This document shows positions 1 through 5,353 of a DNA stretch of 13,203 bases, piece by piece. Where the stretch lies: the NCBI GenBank assembly GCA_036280295.1, contig DASURA010000254.1, positions 1 to 13,203 on the forward strand, written 5' to 3'. Positions within the stretch are counted from its first letter, which is position 1, and every line of letters begins with the position of its first letter. The notes under the pieces were generated by a model. It saw nothing but the letters and a program-made list of their open reading frames with translations. It searched no databases and was not told where the DNA came from. Both the position numbers and the translations under genes were made by a program. Origin of the DNA: AWTP1-13 sp036280295 (GTDB lineage Bacteria > Pseudomonadota > Alphaproteobacteria > Rhizobiales > Hyphomicrobiaceae).

Positions 1-105
1 GTGAGCCGCGTCCTCTGCGACGCCCGCATCCTCAACATCTTCGAAGGCGCCGCCGAGATCCAGGCTCAGGTGATCGCGCGGCGGCTGCTGGAGGGAGCGA
101 ACTGA
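1..105 (+). CDS. Acyl-CoA dehydrogenase, C-terminal end only (5' part outside window)
   Basis: Frame 1 is open from the first base to a TGA at 103-105 and encodes 34 residues. They contain DARILNIFEGAAEIQ followed by a VIARRLL tail. This matches the C-terminal helix of acyl-CoA dehydrogenases, where an (Y/F)EGTxEIQ motif precedes an IARRLL-type end. Enzymes of this family are FAD-dependent and introduce the alpha-beta double bond into acyl-CoA thioesters in the cytoplasm; the substrate cannot be told from this piece. The GTG at base 1 is probably an internal Val codon rather than a start. The acetoacetyl-CoA synthetase at the other end of the window is also an acyl-CoA enzyme, but nothing shows that the two are co-regulated. 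Confidence 0.8.
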   Translation: MSRVLCDARILNIFEGAAEIQAQVIARRLLEGAN

Positions 106-207
106 AGGTGTCAGACCCACAGCGTCGGATACCGTTCCGGAAAAATTGACTCCGCATCGACAACCGAGCGGCGGGGCAAACCGCAACGTTTTAACAGCCT
201 CCAGCAG

Positions 208-314
208 GTCCCCTCCCCCTTGTGGGGAGGGGATAGGGGTGGGGGGACACACCAACCTCAGGTGTTCTGCGATCCCCCCCCACCCTGTCCCTCCCCCACA
301 AGGGGGGAGGGGAC
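208..314. repeat. Large GC-rich inverted repeat made of two REP-like units
   Basis: The left arm (about 208-246) and right arm (about 274-314) are imperfect reverse complements. Both contain a CCCTCCCC / TTGTGGGGAGGGG core followed by a GGGGTGGGGGG tail. Each arm is also a small palindrome, so the element looks like two head-to-head REP-type units around a spacer of roughly 27 bases. It lies just downstream of the acyl-CoA dehydrogenase gene, a typical place for such elements, and could act as a transcription-blocking structure. The rest of the 106-503 gap holds only a small palindrome (384-397) and the ribosome binding site of the next gene. Dispersal elsewhere in the genome is inferred. Confidence 0.7.
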
Positions 315-383
315 GCTGTCGCGCGCGTCCCACCTCAACTTTGGCGCTCAAGCGCTGCGGTCAAAACTTTGCTGGCACCCTAT

Positions 384-397
384 GACACCCTGGTGTC
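384..397. promoter_or_regulatory. Short palindrome upstream of the DUF433 gene, possible operator
   Basis: GACACC and GGTGTC form a perfect inverted repeat separated by two bases, about 107 bases before the antitoxin start codon. Antitoxins of this general class often repress their own promoter by binding a palindrome, so this is a possible operator. The distance is long and I see no convincing -35/-10 pair around it. Confidence 0.2.
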
Positions 398-503
398 GAA
401 CCTCGCTCGTTTGTGTGCGCATCGTCGGCGTAGTAGTCTTGCTCCCATTCGGCACGGCAGTGCGCGGTTTCAAAGGACCGTTGTGCCGCCAGAGGAGCCT
501 GCG

Positions 504-734
504 ATGGAACGCTTCGACCGCATTACGCAGCGCCCCGAGGTGATGGGGGGCAAGCCGTGTATTCGTGGCACACGGGTCACCGTCGGCATGATCGTCGCGC
601 AGATCGGTGCCGGCCGCGGCATTGACAACGTCCTCGCCGATTATCGCTATCTGACGCGCGAGGATATTCTGCAGGCCATTCGTTACGCGGCTTGGCGCGC
701 CGAGGAGCGCGAGGTGCAGCTCGCCAATGCATGA
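504..734 (+). CDS. DUF433 family antitoxin (VapB-like), apparently intact
   Basis: The 76-residue product starts MERFDRITQRPEVMGGKPCIRGTR when joined to the next residues. It carries the DUF433 hallmarks: GGKPCIRGTRVTV at about residues 15-27, a YRYLTREDILQAIRYAAW segment near 48-65, and an acidic tail. DUF433 proteins are small winged-helix-like antitoxins that neutralise DUF5615 PIN-like nucleases and probably repress their own operon. The ATG at 504 is chosen because AGGAG lies 7-8 bases upstream and the family normally begins at this point; the frame is open further upstream but has no family similarity there. The stop codon overlaps the ATG of the toxin remnant at 731 (ATGA), the normal coupling for the pair. 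Because the toxin is broken, this is probably an orphan antitoxin. Confidence 0.85.
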   Translation: MERFDRITQRPEVMGGKPCIRGTRVTVGMIVAQIGAGRGIDNVLADYRYLTREDILQAIRYAAWRAEEREVQLANA

Positions 735-865
735 AGCGCCTGTTGAACATGAACCTGCCGCCGCGCTGCAGCAAATGCAGACAAGTTGCACGAAGGCGCC
801 CTGGTCACGTCGAACCGGCCCGGACCCGCGTACGGGTGCTGCCGTTGCTCTCTCGGAACAGCTGA
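731..865 (+). pseudogene. Remnant of DUF5615 PIN-like toxin: internal deletion plus frame breaks
   Basis: The ATG overlaps the antitoxin stop and opens with MKRLLNMNLPPR, the usual start of DUF5615 toxins. These are normally about 110-120 residues, but this frame ends after 44 codons. After the opening, C-terminal family-like sequence is spread over three frames: AALQQMQT (about 760-783), then KLHEGALVT (783-809), then EPARTRVRVLPLLSRNS and TGA (812-865). Joined, these give a normal DUF5615 C-terminus. The gene therefore appears to have lost about 65-75 central residues, including most of the PIN-like acidic active site, and to carry two further indels. No functional nuclease is expected. The stub might still be translated as a 44-residue peptide. 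The identification rests on remembered family sequence and was not searched. Confidence 0.75.
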
Positions 866-964
866 AGGCGCGAGCGCCAATTGACAGCGAGGCTCCCGCT
901 GCCCCATCACGGGCACACATTCGCGCAACTTCACTGGTATTTCCGATTCCCCGGGGAGCAACCC

Positions 965-1693
965 ATGACTGCTGCCGTCACAACGTCCGGCCAGCCGTCT
1001 GCCGCCGTGCAGACGCTCAAGGGCATCCGCATCTACGAGTACACCGACCTGGTCTACTGGTGGGCGATCTGGTTCGCCGCGCTGGTGTGCAGCCTCATCA
1101 CCGCGTTCGGCGAGACCATCGAGATCGGCGGCAAGGGGATCAAGTTCTCCTCGAGCCCCTGGGTCGGCATCGGCTTCCTGGTGGTGATGTTCTCCACCTT
1201 GATCTTCACCCACCTCCGGGCGCGCGGCCTGCACGCCATCATTCTCGCGCTGGCCGCGATCGTGGTCGGGCTCATCGTGCACATGACGCTCGGCTGGCAC
1301 ATCGTGTTCGACCAGCTCACGCTGCTCAAGGTGCACATGAACCTCGCCTACTATGTCGTCACGTTCATCGTCACCTTCGTCATCTGGCTCTACTCCACCG
1401 TCGTGCATGCCCGCCTGAGCTATGGCGTCGTCAAGCCGGGCGAGGTCGGCTGGCGCTCGCCGCTGACGGGGCAGGTGGAGACGTACAAGCCGCTCAACTT
1501 CCATGTCGGCAAGCGCAGCGACGATCTGATCGTGCACAGGATCCTGGGGCTCGGCTTCCTCGGCCTCGGCACCGGCGACATCGAAGTGAAGTTCGACGTG
1601 CCGGGCGGCGGCAGTCAGCACCACGTGTTCGAGAACGTGTGGCGGCCGGACGTGAAGGTAGCGATAATGGAGAAGCTGATCACGCTCGATTGA
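965..1693 (+). CDS. Uncharacterised four-helix membrane protein with a possible PH-like C-terminal domain
   Basis: The product has 242 residues from the ATG at 965, which follows a GGGGAG site. An in-frame ATG at 881 would add 28 residues without a good ribosome binding site. After a polar N-terminus, four hydrophobic segments lie at about 29-48, 65-83, 88-110 and 124-147, so this is an inner-membrane protein. The remaining part (about 160-242) is soluble. It contains a stretch with LGLGTGDIEV, a Gly-rich turn, HHVFENVWRPDVKV and a final helix. This pattern resembles bacterial PH-like domains, where a beta-strand reading xGxGxIEV is followed by an F-x-NV-x-P turn and a C-terminal helix. The resemblance is by eye only. 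I do not recognise a named family and assign no function. The gene stands alone, with a hairpin just after it. Confidence 0.7.
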   Translation: MTAAVTTSGQPSAAVQTLKGIRIYEYTDLVYWWAIWFAALVCSLITAFGETIEIGGKGIKFSSSPWVGIGFLVVMFSTLIFTHLRARGLHAIILALAAIVVGLIVHMTLGWHIVFDQLTLLKVHMNLAYYVVTFIVTFVIWLYSTVVHARLSYGVVKPGEVGWRSPLTGQVETYKPLNFHVGKRSDDLIVHRILGLGFLGLGTGDIEVKFDVPGGGSQHHVFENVWRPDVKVAIMEKLITLD

Positions 1694-1724
1694 GGGTAGG
1701 CAGCCTGATGCTGCGGACGCAACA

Positions 1725-1750
1725 GCGGGGGCCCCGGTCGAGGCCCCCGC
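1725..1750. terminator. Hairpin between convergent genes, likely bidirectional terminator
   Basis: GCGGGGGCC (1725-1733) and GGCCCCCGC (1742-1750) form a perfect 9-bp GC stem with an 8-base loop. It sits between the plus-strand membrane protein, which stops at 1693, and the minus-strand rlpA-like gene, which stops at 1776. There is no strong T-run on either side, so termination efficiency is uncertain. Confidence 0.55.
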
Positions 1751-1775
1751 CGCTTCTGTCCTTCCCGCTGCCGCC

Positions 1776-2504
1776 TCAACGCCCGAGGACGGTGACCTTC
1801 ACCCGCGCCACGCCCTGCTGGCGCATGCCGAGCACGCCGGCGGCGCCGCGCGACAGGTCGATGATACGTCCACCGATGAACGGTCCGCGGTCGTTGATGC
1901 GCACATCCACCGAGCGGCCGTTGCCCAGATGGGTGACACGGACACGGGTGCCGAACGGCAGTGAGCGGTGGGCGGCTGTCAGGCCGTCGGGGTTATACCG
2001 CTCGCCGGTCGCCGTGCGCTGGCCCTGCCAGTAGTAGGAGGCCATGCCGGTAATGTCCCGGCCCGCCGGTGCCGACCACGAGGAGGCGGTGCGGCGGCTG
2101 CGGCGGACGGTTGCGCGTGCCGTGCGGTGCCTCGATCGGTGTGCCGCCCGGCGCTGCTTGATGCTGGTCCTCCGCGCCTGCTTGCCGGCGCGGCTCCCGC
2201 GCGGGGCTGAATAGGCATGGCGGTTGGCATGCCGACGCGGGCGGTACCACTCGCCGTCCCAGCGATCCCAGCGGCGGTCATTGCGGCGCCAGCGGCGCGT
2301 CGGGCGATCGTCATCGTCGTCGTCATCGTCGAACGTGGCCCGTGCAAGCTGCAGATGCGCCGTCTCGGCCGCGGCATTTCCATGGCGCACGGCCTCGCGA
2401 TCGACGGCGCCGCGCAGTCCGGCACCGGCCGAGGCCTCTGCGGGCAACGACGTTCCCCCGGCCATGGCCACTGTGGCCAACATCGCTGCGAGCAATGATC
2501 TCAT
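1776..2504 (-). CDS. rlpA: RlpA-like septal ring lytic transglycosylase / DPBB-domain secreted protein
   Basis: The 242-residue protein starts at an ATG with AAGGAG six bases upstream. A signal peptide covers about residues 1-25 (small hydrophobic core, ending PAEASA). Residues 59-66 are eight consecutive Asp. Residues 67-140 are extremely Arg-rich and low in complexity. The double-psi beta-barrel domain occupies about 152-242, with GMASYYWQGQRTATGE, LTAAHRSLPFGTRVRVT and NDRGPFIGGRIIDLS. RlpA proteins cleave peptidoglycan strands lacking stem peptides, or act as septal ring factors. Glu168, His179 and Asp205 have the same relative spacing as the residues I recall as important in Pseudomonas RlpA (Glu120, His131, Asp157), so catalysis is possible. 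There is no C-terminal SPOR domain, so targeting may rely on the charged linker. No lipobox cysteine is seen. Confidence 0.85.
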   Translation of the reverse strand: MRSLLAAMLATVAMAGGTSLPAEASAGAGLRGAVDREAVRHGNAAAETAHLQLARATFDDDDDDDDRPTRRWRRNDRRWDRWDGEWYRPRRHANRHAYSAPRGSRAGKQARRTSIKQRRAAHRSRHRTARATVRRSRRTASSWSAPAGRDITGMASYYWQGQRTATGERYNPDGLTAAHRSLPFGTRVRVTHLGNGRSVDVRINDRGPFIGGRIIDLSRGAAGVLGMRQQGVARVKVTVLGR

Positions 2505-2995
2505 GGAGTACTCCTTGCTTTCCCTATGCTTTGCGTCGGACCTGGGCCGCGAATGGCACTGACGGAGATATGCAGGGACACGGACAAAGCGTCCCCGGCT
2601 CCGGTTATCGCCAGGTTTTCCGGTGGCGTTAGAATGAGTTCTCTGTGCGCGTGCGGTTTTCCCTCAAGCCGACGGCCGGAAGCCCGTGATGGCGTTCCCG
2701 CACTAGGCAGGGGCCACCGTTCCGGCGGCGCGCCTCAAACCAACTCAGGGTTGCCAGGTCAACCGAAGAATATGAACCGGGTTCATACAGTTGCCGCAGT
2801 TGGCTCATCTGCCACAGCAAAGGTGCGGAGGTCCCTAGGCGCGGCCACACGCCGTGACGGCCTCGCCACGCGACAAAATTGCGCCAAGGGGATCACATCG
2901 GGCAGGAACCGTGGCGCGCCGGAAACATCATGCTTGCCACATCGCGAAAAGCAGGCAGCTTCTCTACGCGTGCCACAGCAGCCGCGCACGCGCGC
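2505..2995. other. 491-bp intergenic gap without a convincing gene
   Basis: This stretch separates the rlpA-like gene from the AraC-type regulator gene, both on the minus strand. Reading frames here (for example 2526-3218 plus, 2629-2850 minus) are low-complexity, have no ribosome binding sites and no family resemblance. The interval must hold the rlpA promoter, but I cannot point to clear -35/-10 boxes. The only distinct structure is the palindrome at 2771-2787. Confidence 0.5.
2771..2787. promoter_or_regulatory. Near-perfect 17-bp palindrome, candidate repressor operator
   Basis: TATGAACC-G-GGTTCATA has two perfect 8-base arms around one central base. It is less GC-rich than its surroundings. 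Operators of TetR-type repressors often have this size and symmetry. No repressor or regulated gene lies close to it in this window: the nearest starts are rlpA, about 270 bases away, and the AraC-type gene ends more than 200 bases away. It may be a leftover of a lost promoter. Confidence 0.35.
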
Positions 2996-3796
2996 TCAGT
3001 CCGTCAGGCTGCGCAGCATCAGCAGGCTCGGCGACGCCGGGGCGCCGAATGTACGCCGGAAGCTGTGCGCGAAATGCGCCTGGTCCGAGAAGCCGGCCGC
3101 GTGTGCCGCCGCCGTGAGATTGCTGCCCGTCACCGCCTCGCCAATGGCGGACCGCAGCCGGTGCCACGTCCGATATCGGCGGAACGGTACGCCGACCTGC
3201 TCGGCAAACAGGTGTTGAAACCGCGACGACGAGAGCCCGACCGAGCTTGCTGCCGAGGCCGCCGAGACCGGACTTTCATGATGCGGTTGCATGGCGCGCA
3301 ACACACCGGCGATGCGCTGATCGAGCCTGCGCCGGGCGCGCCGGTTGGAGAACGTCAGGAGATCGTCGATGCCAGCACCAACCCAGGCCATGCTGCCGCG
3401 ATCCTCATAGAGCTCGCGCAGCAGGCGCAGCTCACCGGCCTGCGCCACCAGTGCGCCGCTCGCCTCCACCGCATTGCGCACCAGAGGTGCCAGCGCGCCG
3501 GTGCCTGCAAGCGTCGGCTCCAGGTAGAGCACGGCCAGGGGGCTGCCGCCGATATCGAACTCATAGCTCACCCCGGCCGGCACCACGGCGGCGCGGCAGC
3601 GATGCCAGGCCGTACCGGCGATCCGCAGCCTGAACGGTCCGTACAAGCCGCCAAGCAGCACGGGCACGCTGTGCGCATGCGGTGCATTGTGGTTGAGAGG
3701 CCCGATGAACAGCGAGCTGCCGGCGCCGACATGCCAGATCGGCTTCAGCACGCCTGGCGCCGGGGCAGCACGTTCGTACAAGCGCCTGTCAGACAT
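2996..3796 (-). CDS. AraC-family transcriptional regulator
   Basis: From the ATG at 3794-3796 the protein has 266 residues. GGAG lies ten bases upstream. A longer start at 3850 would overlap the start of the divergent gene and is less likely. The N-terminal two thirds contain a cupin-like sensing region (about residues 30-95, with HNAPHAHSVPVLLGG and a VVPAGVSYEF strand). The C-terminal third is the AraC DNA-binding domain with two helix-turn-helix units, at about 176-197 (SAASAASSVGLSSSRFQHLF) and 226-250 (AAAHAAGFSDQAHFAHSFRR). The second unit is followed by RTFGAPAS, the family's usual F-G-x-x-P/A region. The ligand is unknown. The gene is transcribed away from the metallo-hydrolase gene, starting 49 bases from its start codon, so it very probably controls that gene and itself from the shared gap. 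Confidence 0.88.
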   Translation of the reverse strand: MSDRRLYERAAPAPGVLKPIWHVGAGSSLFIGPLNHNAPHAHSVPVLLGGLYGPFRLRIAGTAWHRCRAAVVPAGVSYEFDIGGSPLAVLYLEPTLAGTGALAPLVRNAVEASGALVAQAGELRLLRELYEDRGSMAWVGAGIDDLLTFSNRRARRRLDQRIAGVLRAMQPHHESPVSAASAASSVGLSSSRFQHLFAEQVGVPFRRYRTWHRLRSAIGEAVTGSNLTAAAHAAGFSDQAHFAHSFRRTFGAPASPSLLMLRSLTD

Positions 3797-3844
3797 CGTC
3801 GCTAGACTCCGGCATCCGCCCGCCAACAGCCCGAGAAGGCCAGG
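3797..3844. promoter_or_regulatory. Divergent promoter gap between the AraC-type regulator and hydrolase genes
   Basis: Only 48 bases separate the two start codons, so both promoters must overlap each other or extend into the coding sequences. I see no clear -35/-10 boxes or direct repeats. A site for the AraC-type protein is expected here on grounds of layout only. Confidence 0.35.
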
Positions 3845-4858
3845 ATGCATTCATCAGATACTAGAGTCAGCCGCCGCACAATGCTCAAGACGGGCCTCAG
3901 GACGGGCGCCGCCTTCGCGGCCGGGTCGCTGCTCGCCACCAGCCTGCCGTCCGTTGCACGCGCTGCCGCACCCATGCTGGGCGGGGCCCAGCCGAAATTC
4001 TGGCGCTACAAGCTGGGTGCCTTCGAGCTCACCACGATCTCGGACTCGGAGGCGTTCATCGACGGCCCCTACCCGCTGATCGGCGGCAATGCTTCCGAGG
4101 CTGACGTGAGGAAGCTGATGCGCGACAATCACCTGCCCGAGAAGCGCTATCAGCCGGGCTTCTCGCCGACGCTGCTCAATACCGGCAAGGAGCTGATCCT
4201 GATCGATGCCGGCAACGGCTCCAACGGCTTCGTGCCGAGGCCGCACGGCGGCTGGCTGGCTGCCCAGCTCGGCCCCGCCGGTTTCAAGCCCGAGGACGTC
4301 GACATCGTGCTGCTGAGCCACGGCCACCCGGACCACATCGGCGGCATCATCGAGAACGGCGCGCCGCTCTTCCGCAATGCCCGCTACGTGATCGGCGCCA
4401 TCGAGCACAACTTCTGGGCGCCCGCGGACAAGCACACCAGCGGCGATCTTGCCGGCTTCGCCTCGGTCTACCGCGCCAATACCTCAGGCCTCACGCCGAA
4501 GTTCAGCTTCATCAAGCCGGGCGACGAGGTGGTGCCGGGCGTGCGTGCGCTCGAAGCCTACGGCCACACCCCCGGCCACCTTGCCTTCCATATCGAGAGC
4601 CAGGGCAGGGCGATCCTGTTCTGGGGCGACATTGCCCATCACCACGTCGCATCCCTGGCCCGCCCCGACTGGCTCAACGTGTTCGACACCGACAAGGAGC
4701 AGGCGGCGCTGACACGCAAGCGCGTGCTCGACATGGTGGCCACCGACGGCATCGCCGTGATTGCCTATCACATGCCGTTCCCATCCACCGGCTACGTCGA
4801 GCGCCTCGACGCCGCCGGCTACCGCTGGGTGCCGCACAGCTTCCAGATGAACGAGTAG
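3845..4858 (+). CDS. Tat-exported metallo-beta-lactamase-fold hydrolase
   Basis: The 337-residue protein begins with a twin-arginine signal: SRRTMLKTG at residues 9-17, a hydrophobic stretch, then SVARAAA, with cleavage likely near 40-42. The mature part carries the complete metallo-beta-lactamase metal-site set: HGHPDH (His159, His161, Asp163, His164), GHTPGH (His245), Asp262 in WGDIAHH and His309 in AYHMPFPS. This arrangement, with an Asp bridging two metals and a YHMPFP C-terminal motif, is typical of the branch containing AiiA/AttM-like lactonases and related periplasmic hydrolases. The substrate cannot be read from sequence; a lactone or other ester is possible. The protein probably folds with its metals in the cytoplasm and is exported to the periplasm. 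The ATG at 3845 is chosen because it includes the Tat motif. It stands alone, divergent from an AraC-type regulator and followed by a hairpin. Confidence 0.88.
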   Translation: MHSSDTRVSRRTMLKTGLRTGAAFAAGSLLATSLPSVARAAAPMLGGAQPKFWRYKLGAFELTTISDSEAFIDGPYPLIGGNASEADVRKLMRDNHLPEKRYQPGFSPTLLNTGKELILIDAGNGSNGFVPRPHGGWLAAQLGPAGFKPEDVDIVLLSHGHPDHIGGIIENGAPLFRNARYVIGAIEHNFWAPADKHTSGDLAGFASVYRANTSGLTPKFSFIKPGDEVVPGVRALEAYGHTPGHLAFHIESQGRAILFWGDIAHHHVASLARPDWLNVFDTDKEQAALTRKRVLDMVATDGIAVIAYHMPFPSTGYVERLDAAGYRWVPHSFQMNE

Positions 4859-4862
4859 CCTG

Positions 4863-4896
4863 GGGTCTTCCCCCGGCGAAGGCCGGCGGAAGACCC
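4863..4896 (+). terminator. Strong hairpin after the metallo-hydrolase gene
   Basis: GGGTCTTCC (4863-4871) pairs with GGAAGACCC (4888-4896). The stem continues inward as CCGGC / GCCGG after one mismatch, leaving a GAAG loop. It begins four bases after the stop codon. No long T-run follows, only an AT-rich ACATATTTA. The core CCGGCGAAGGCCGG resembles a palindrome often seen after genes in alphaproteobacteria, so it could be a dispersed repeat that doubles as a terminator. Confidence 0.55.
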
Positions 4897-4936
4897 GACA
4901 TATTTAGCGGGCGTATTGGCCGTTGACGGCGTAGGC

Positions 4937-4954
4937 CTGCGCTACGCTTGACCC
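4937..4954 (+). repeat. Direct repeat copy 1, upstream of the second DUF433 remnant
   Basis: CTGCGCTACGCTTGACCC matches 17 of 18 bases with the copy at 5307-5324; both are followed shortly by TGCGCGT, immediately here and after four extra bases in the other copy. The two copies bracket the decayed toxin-antitoxin module. Confidence 0.6.
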
Positions 4955-5026
4955 TGCGCGTGTCCCCCGTTTCCGTTCGGCCGAAAATGCCGCTCTATGC
5001 TGGGCAGCCTGTGAGGAGCTGTTTCA

Positions 5027-5223
5027 GTGACCGGACATCCACGCATCGCGCTCGACCCGCAAGTGCTGCCGGCAAGCCGGTGATCCGTGGCACGAGGCTC
5101 TCGGTCGAGTTCATCATCGGCCTGATGGCAGACGGATGGGCCGAGGCCGGTATCGTGGCCAACTATCCTGGTCTCACGCACGAGGACATCATTGCCTGCC
5201 TGGCGTACGCGCGGTTTGGATAA
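5027..5223 (+). pseudogene. Frameshifted, C-terminally truncated DUF433 antitoxin
   Basis: A GTG at 5027 has GAGGAG eight bases upstream and opens VTGHPRIALDPQVLP, a normal DUF433 N-terminus. That frame hits a stop after a few more codons (TGA near 5081). The family then continues in another frame as GKPVIRGTRLSVEFIIGLMADG, A/S-E, NYPGLTHEDIIACLAYAR to about 5213, so one base appears to be missing near 5071. The C-terminal tail that normally follows ACLAYAR is absent: the frame ends FG-stop at 5223, where toxin-like sequence begins in another frame. An in-frame ORF can also be drawn from 4948, but its first 40 residues do not resemble the family. I regard the gene as inactive. If the frame break were a sequencing error, the protein would still lack its tail. 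Confidence 0.75.
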
Positions 5224-5306
5224 GGAGTGCGGCGCCGGGCATGGCCGATCCCGACGTTCGCGCCTGGGCCATTCGCGAGGATCGGTCTTCTTGCCTTCGA
5301 CAAGGT
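5214..5306 (+). pseudogene. Middle fragment of a DUF5615 PIN-like toxin
   Basis: In the frame starting at 5214 the sequence reads VWIRSAAPGMADPDVRAWA then IREDR. This is the central DUF5615 segment that includes the D-x-D-V acidic region. After a one-base frame break near 5286 it continues LLAFDK (5287-5304), corresponding to the family's LLTFDKDFGEL. The N-terminal start (M-K-x-L-x-D-E/M-N-L-P) and the C-terminal third are both missing. The fragment joins directly to the cut end of the DUF433 gene, so one deletion removed the antitoxin tail and the toxin head. There is no start site of its own, and no active toxin is expected. Confidence 0.7.
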
Positions 5307-5324
5307 CTGCGCTTCGCTTGACCC
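5307..5324 (+). repeat. Direct repeat copy 2, between toxin fragment and aminopeptidase gene
   Basis: CTGCGCTTCGCTTGACCC is the partner of 4937-4954 with one mismatch. It begins two bases after the point where toxin similarity ends, and lies about 30 bases before the aminopeptidase start codon. It may have belonged to the original promoter or leader of that gene. Confidence 0.6.
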
Positions 5325-5353
5325 AGCCTGCGCGTACAGCCTACCACTTCTCC

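Noticed and set aside
348..920. 190-codon minus-strand frame over the first toxin-antitoxin locus
   Set aside because: Antisense to the DUF433 gene; no motifs and no ribosome binding site.
727..2034. 435-codon open frame on the plus strand
   Set aside because: It is an out-of-frame reading of the membrane protein gene and continues antisense into rlpA. Low-complexity Arg/His/Pro-rich product. Only a few codons near 763-783 match toxin debris.
2307..2330. Trinucleotide run as a possible frameshifting phase-variation tract
   Set aside because: The repeat unit is three bases in frame, so length changes would alter the number of Asp residues but not the frame.
2526..3218. 230-codon open frame on the plus strand
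   Set aside because: Half lies in the gap and half is antisense to the AraC-type gene. No start signal and no recognisable protein pattern.
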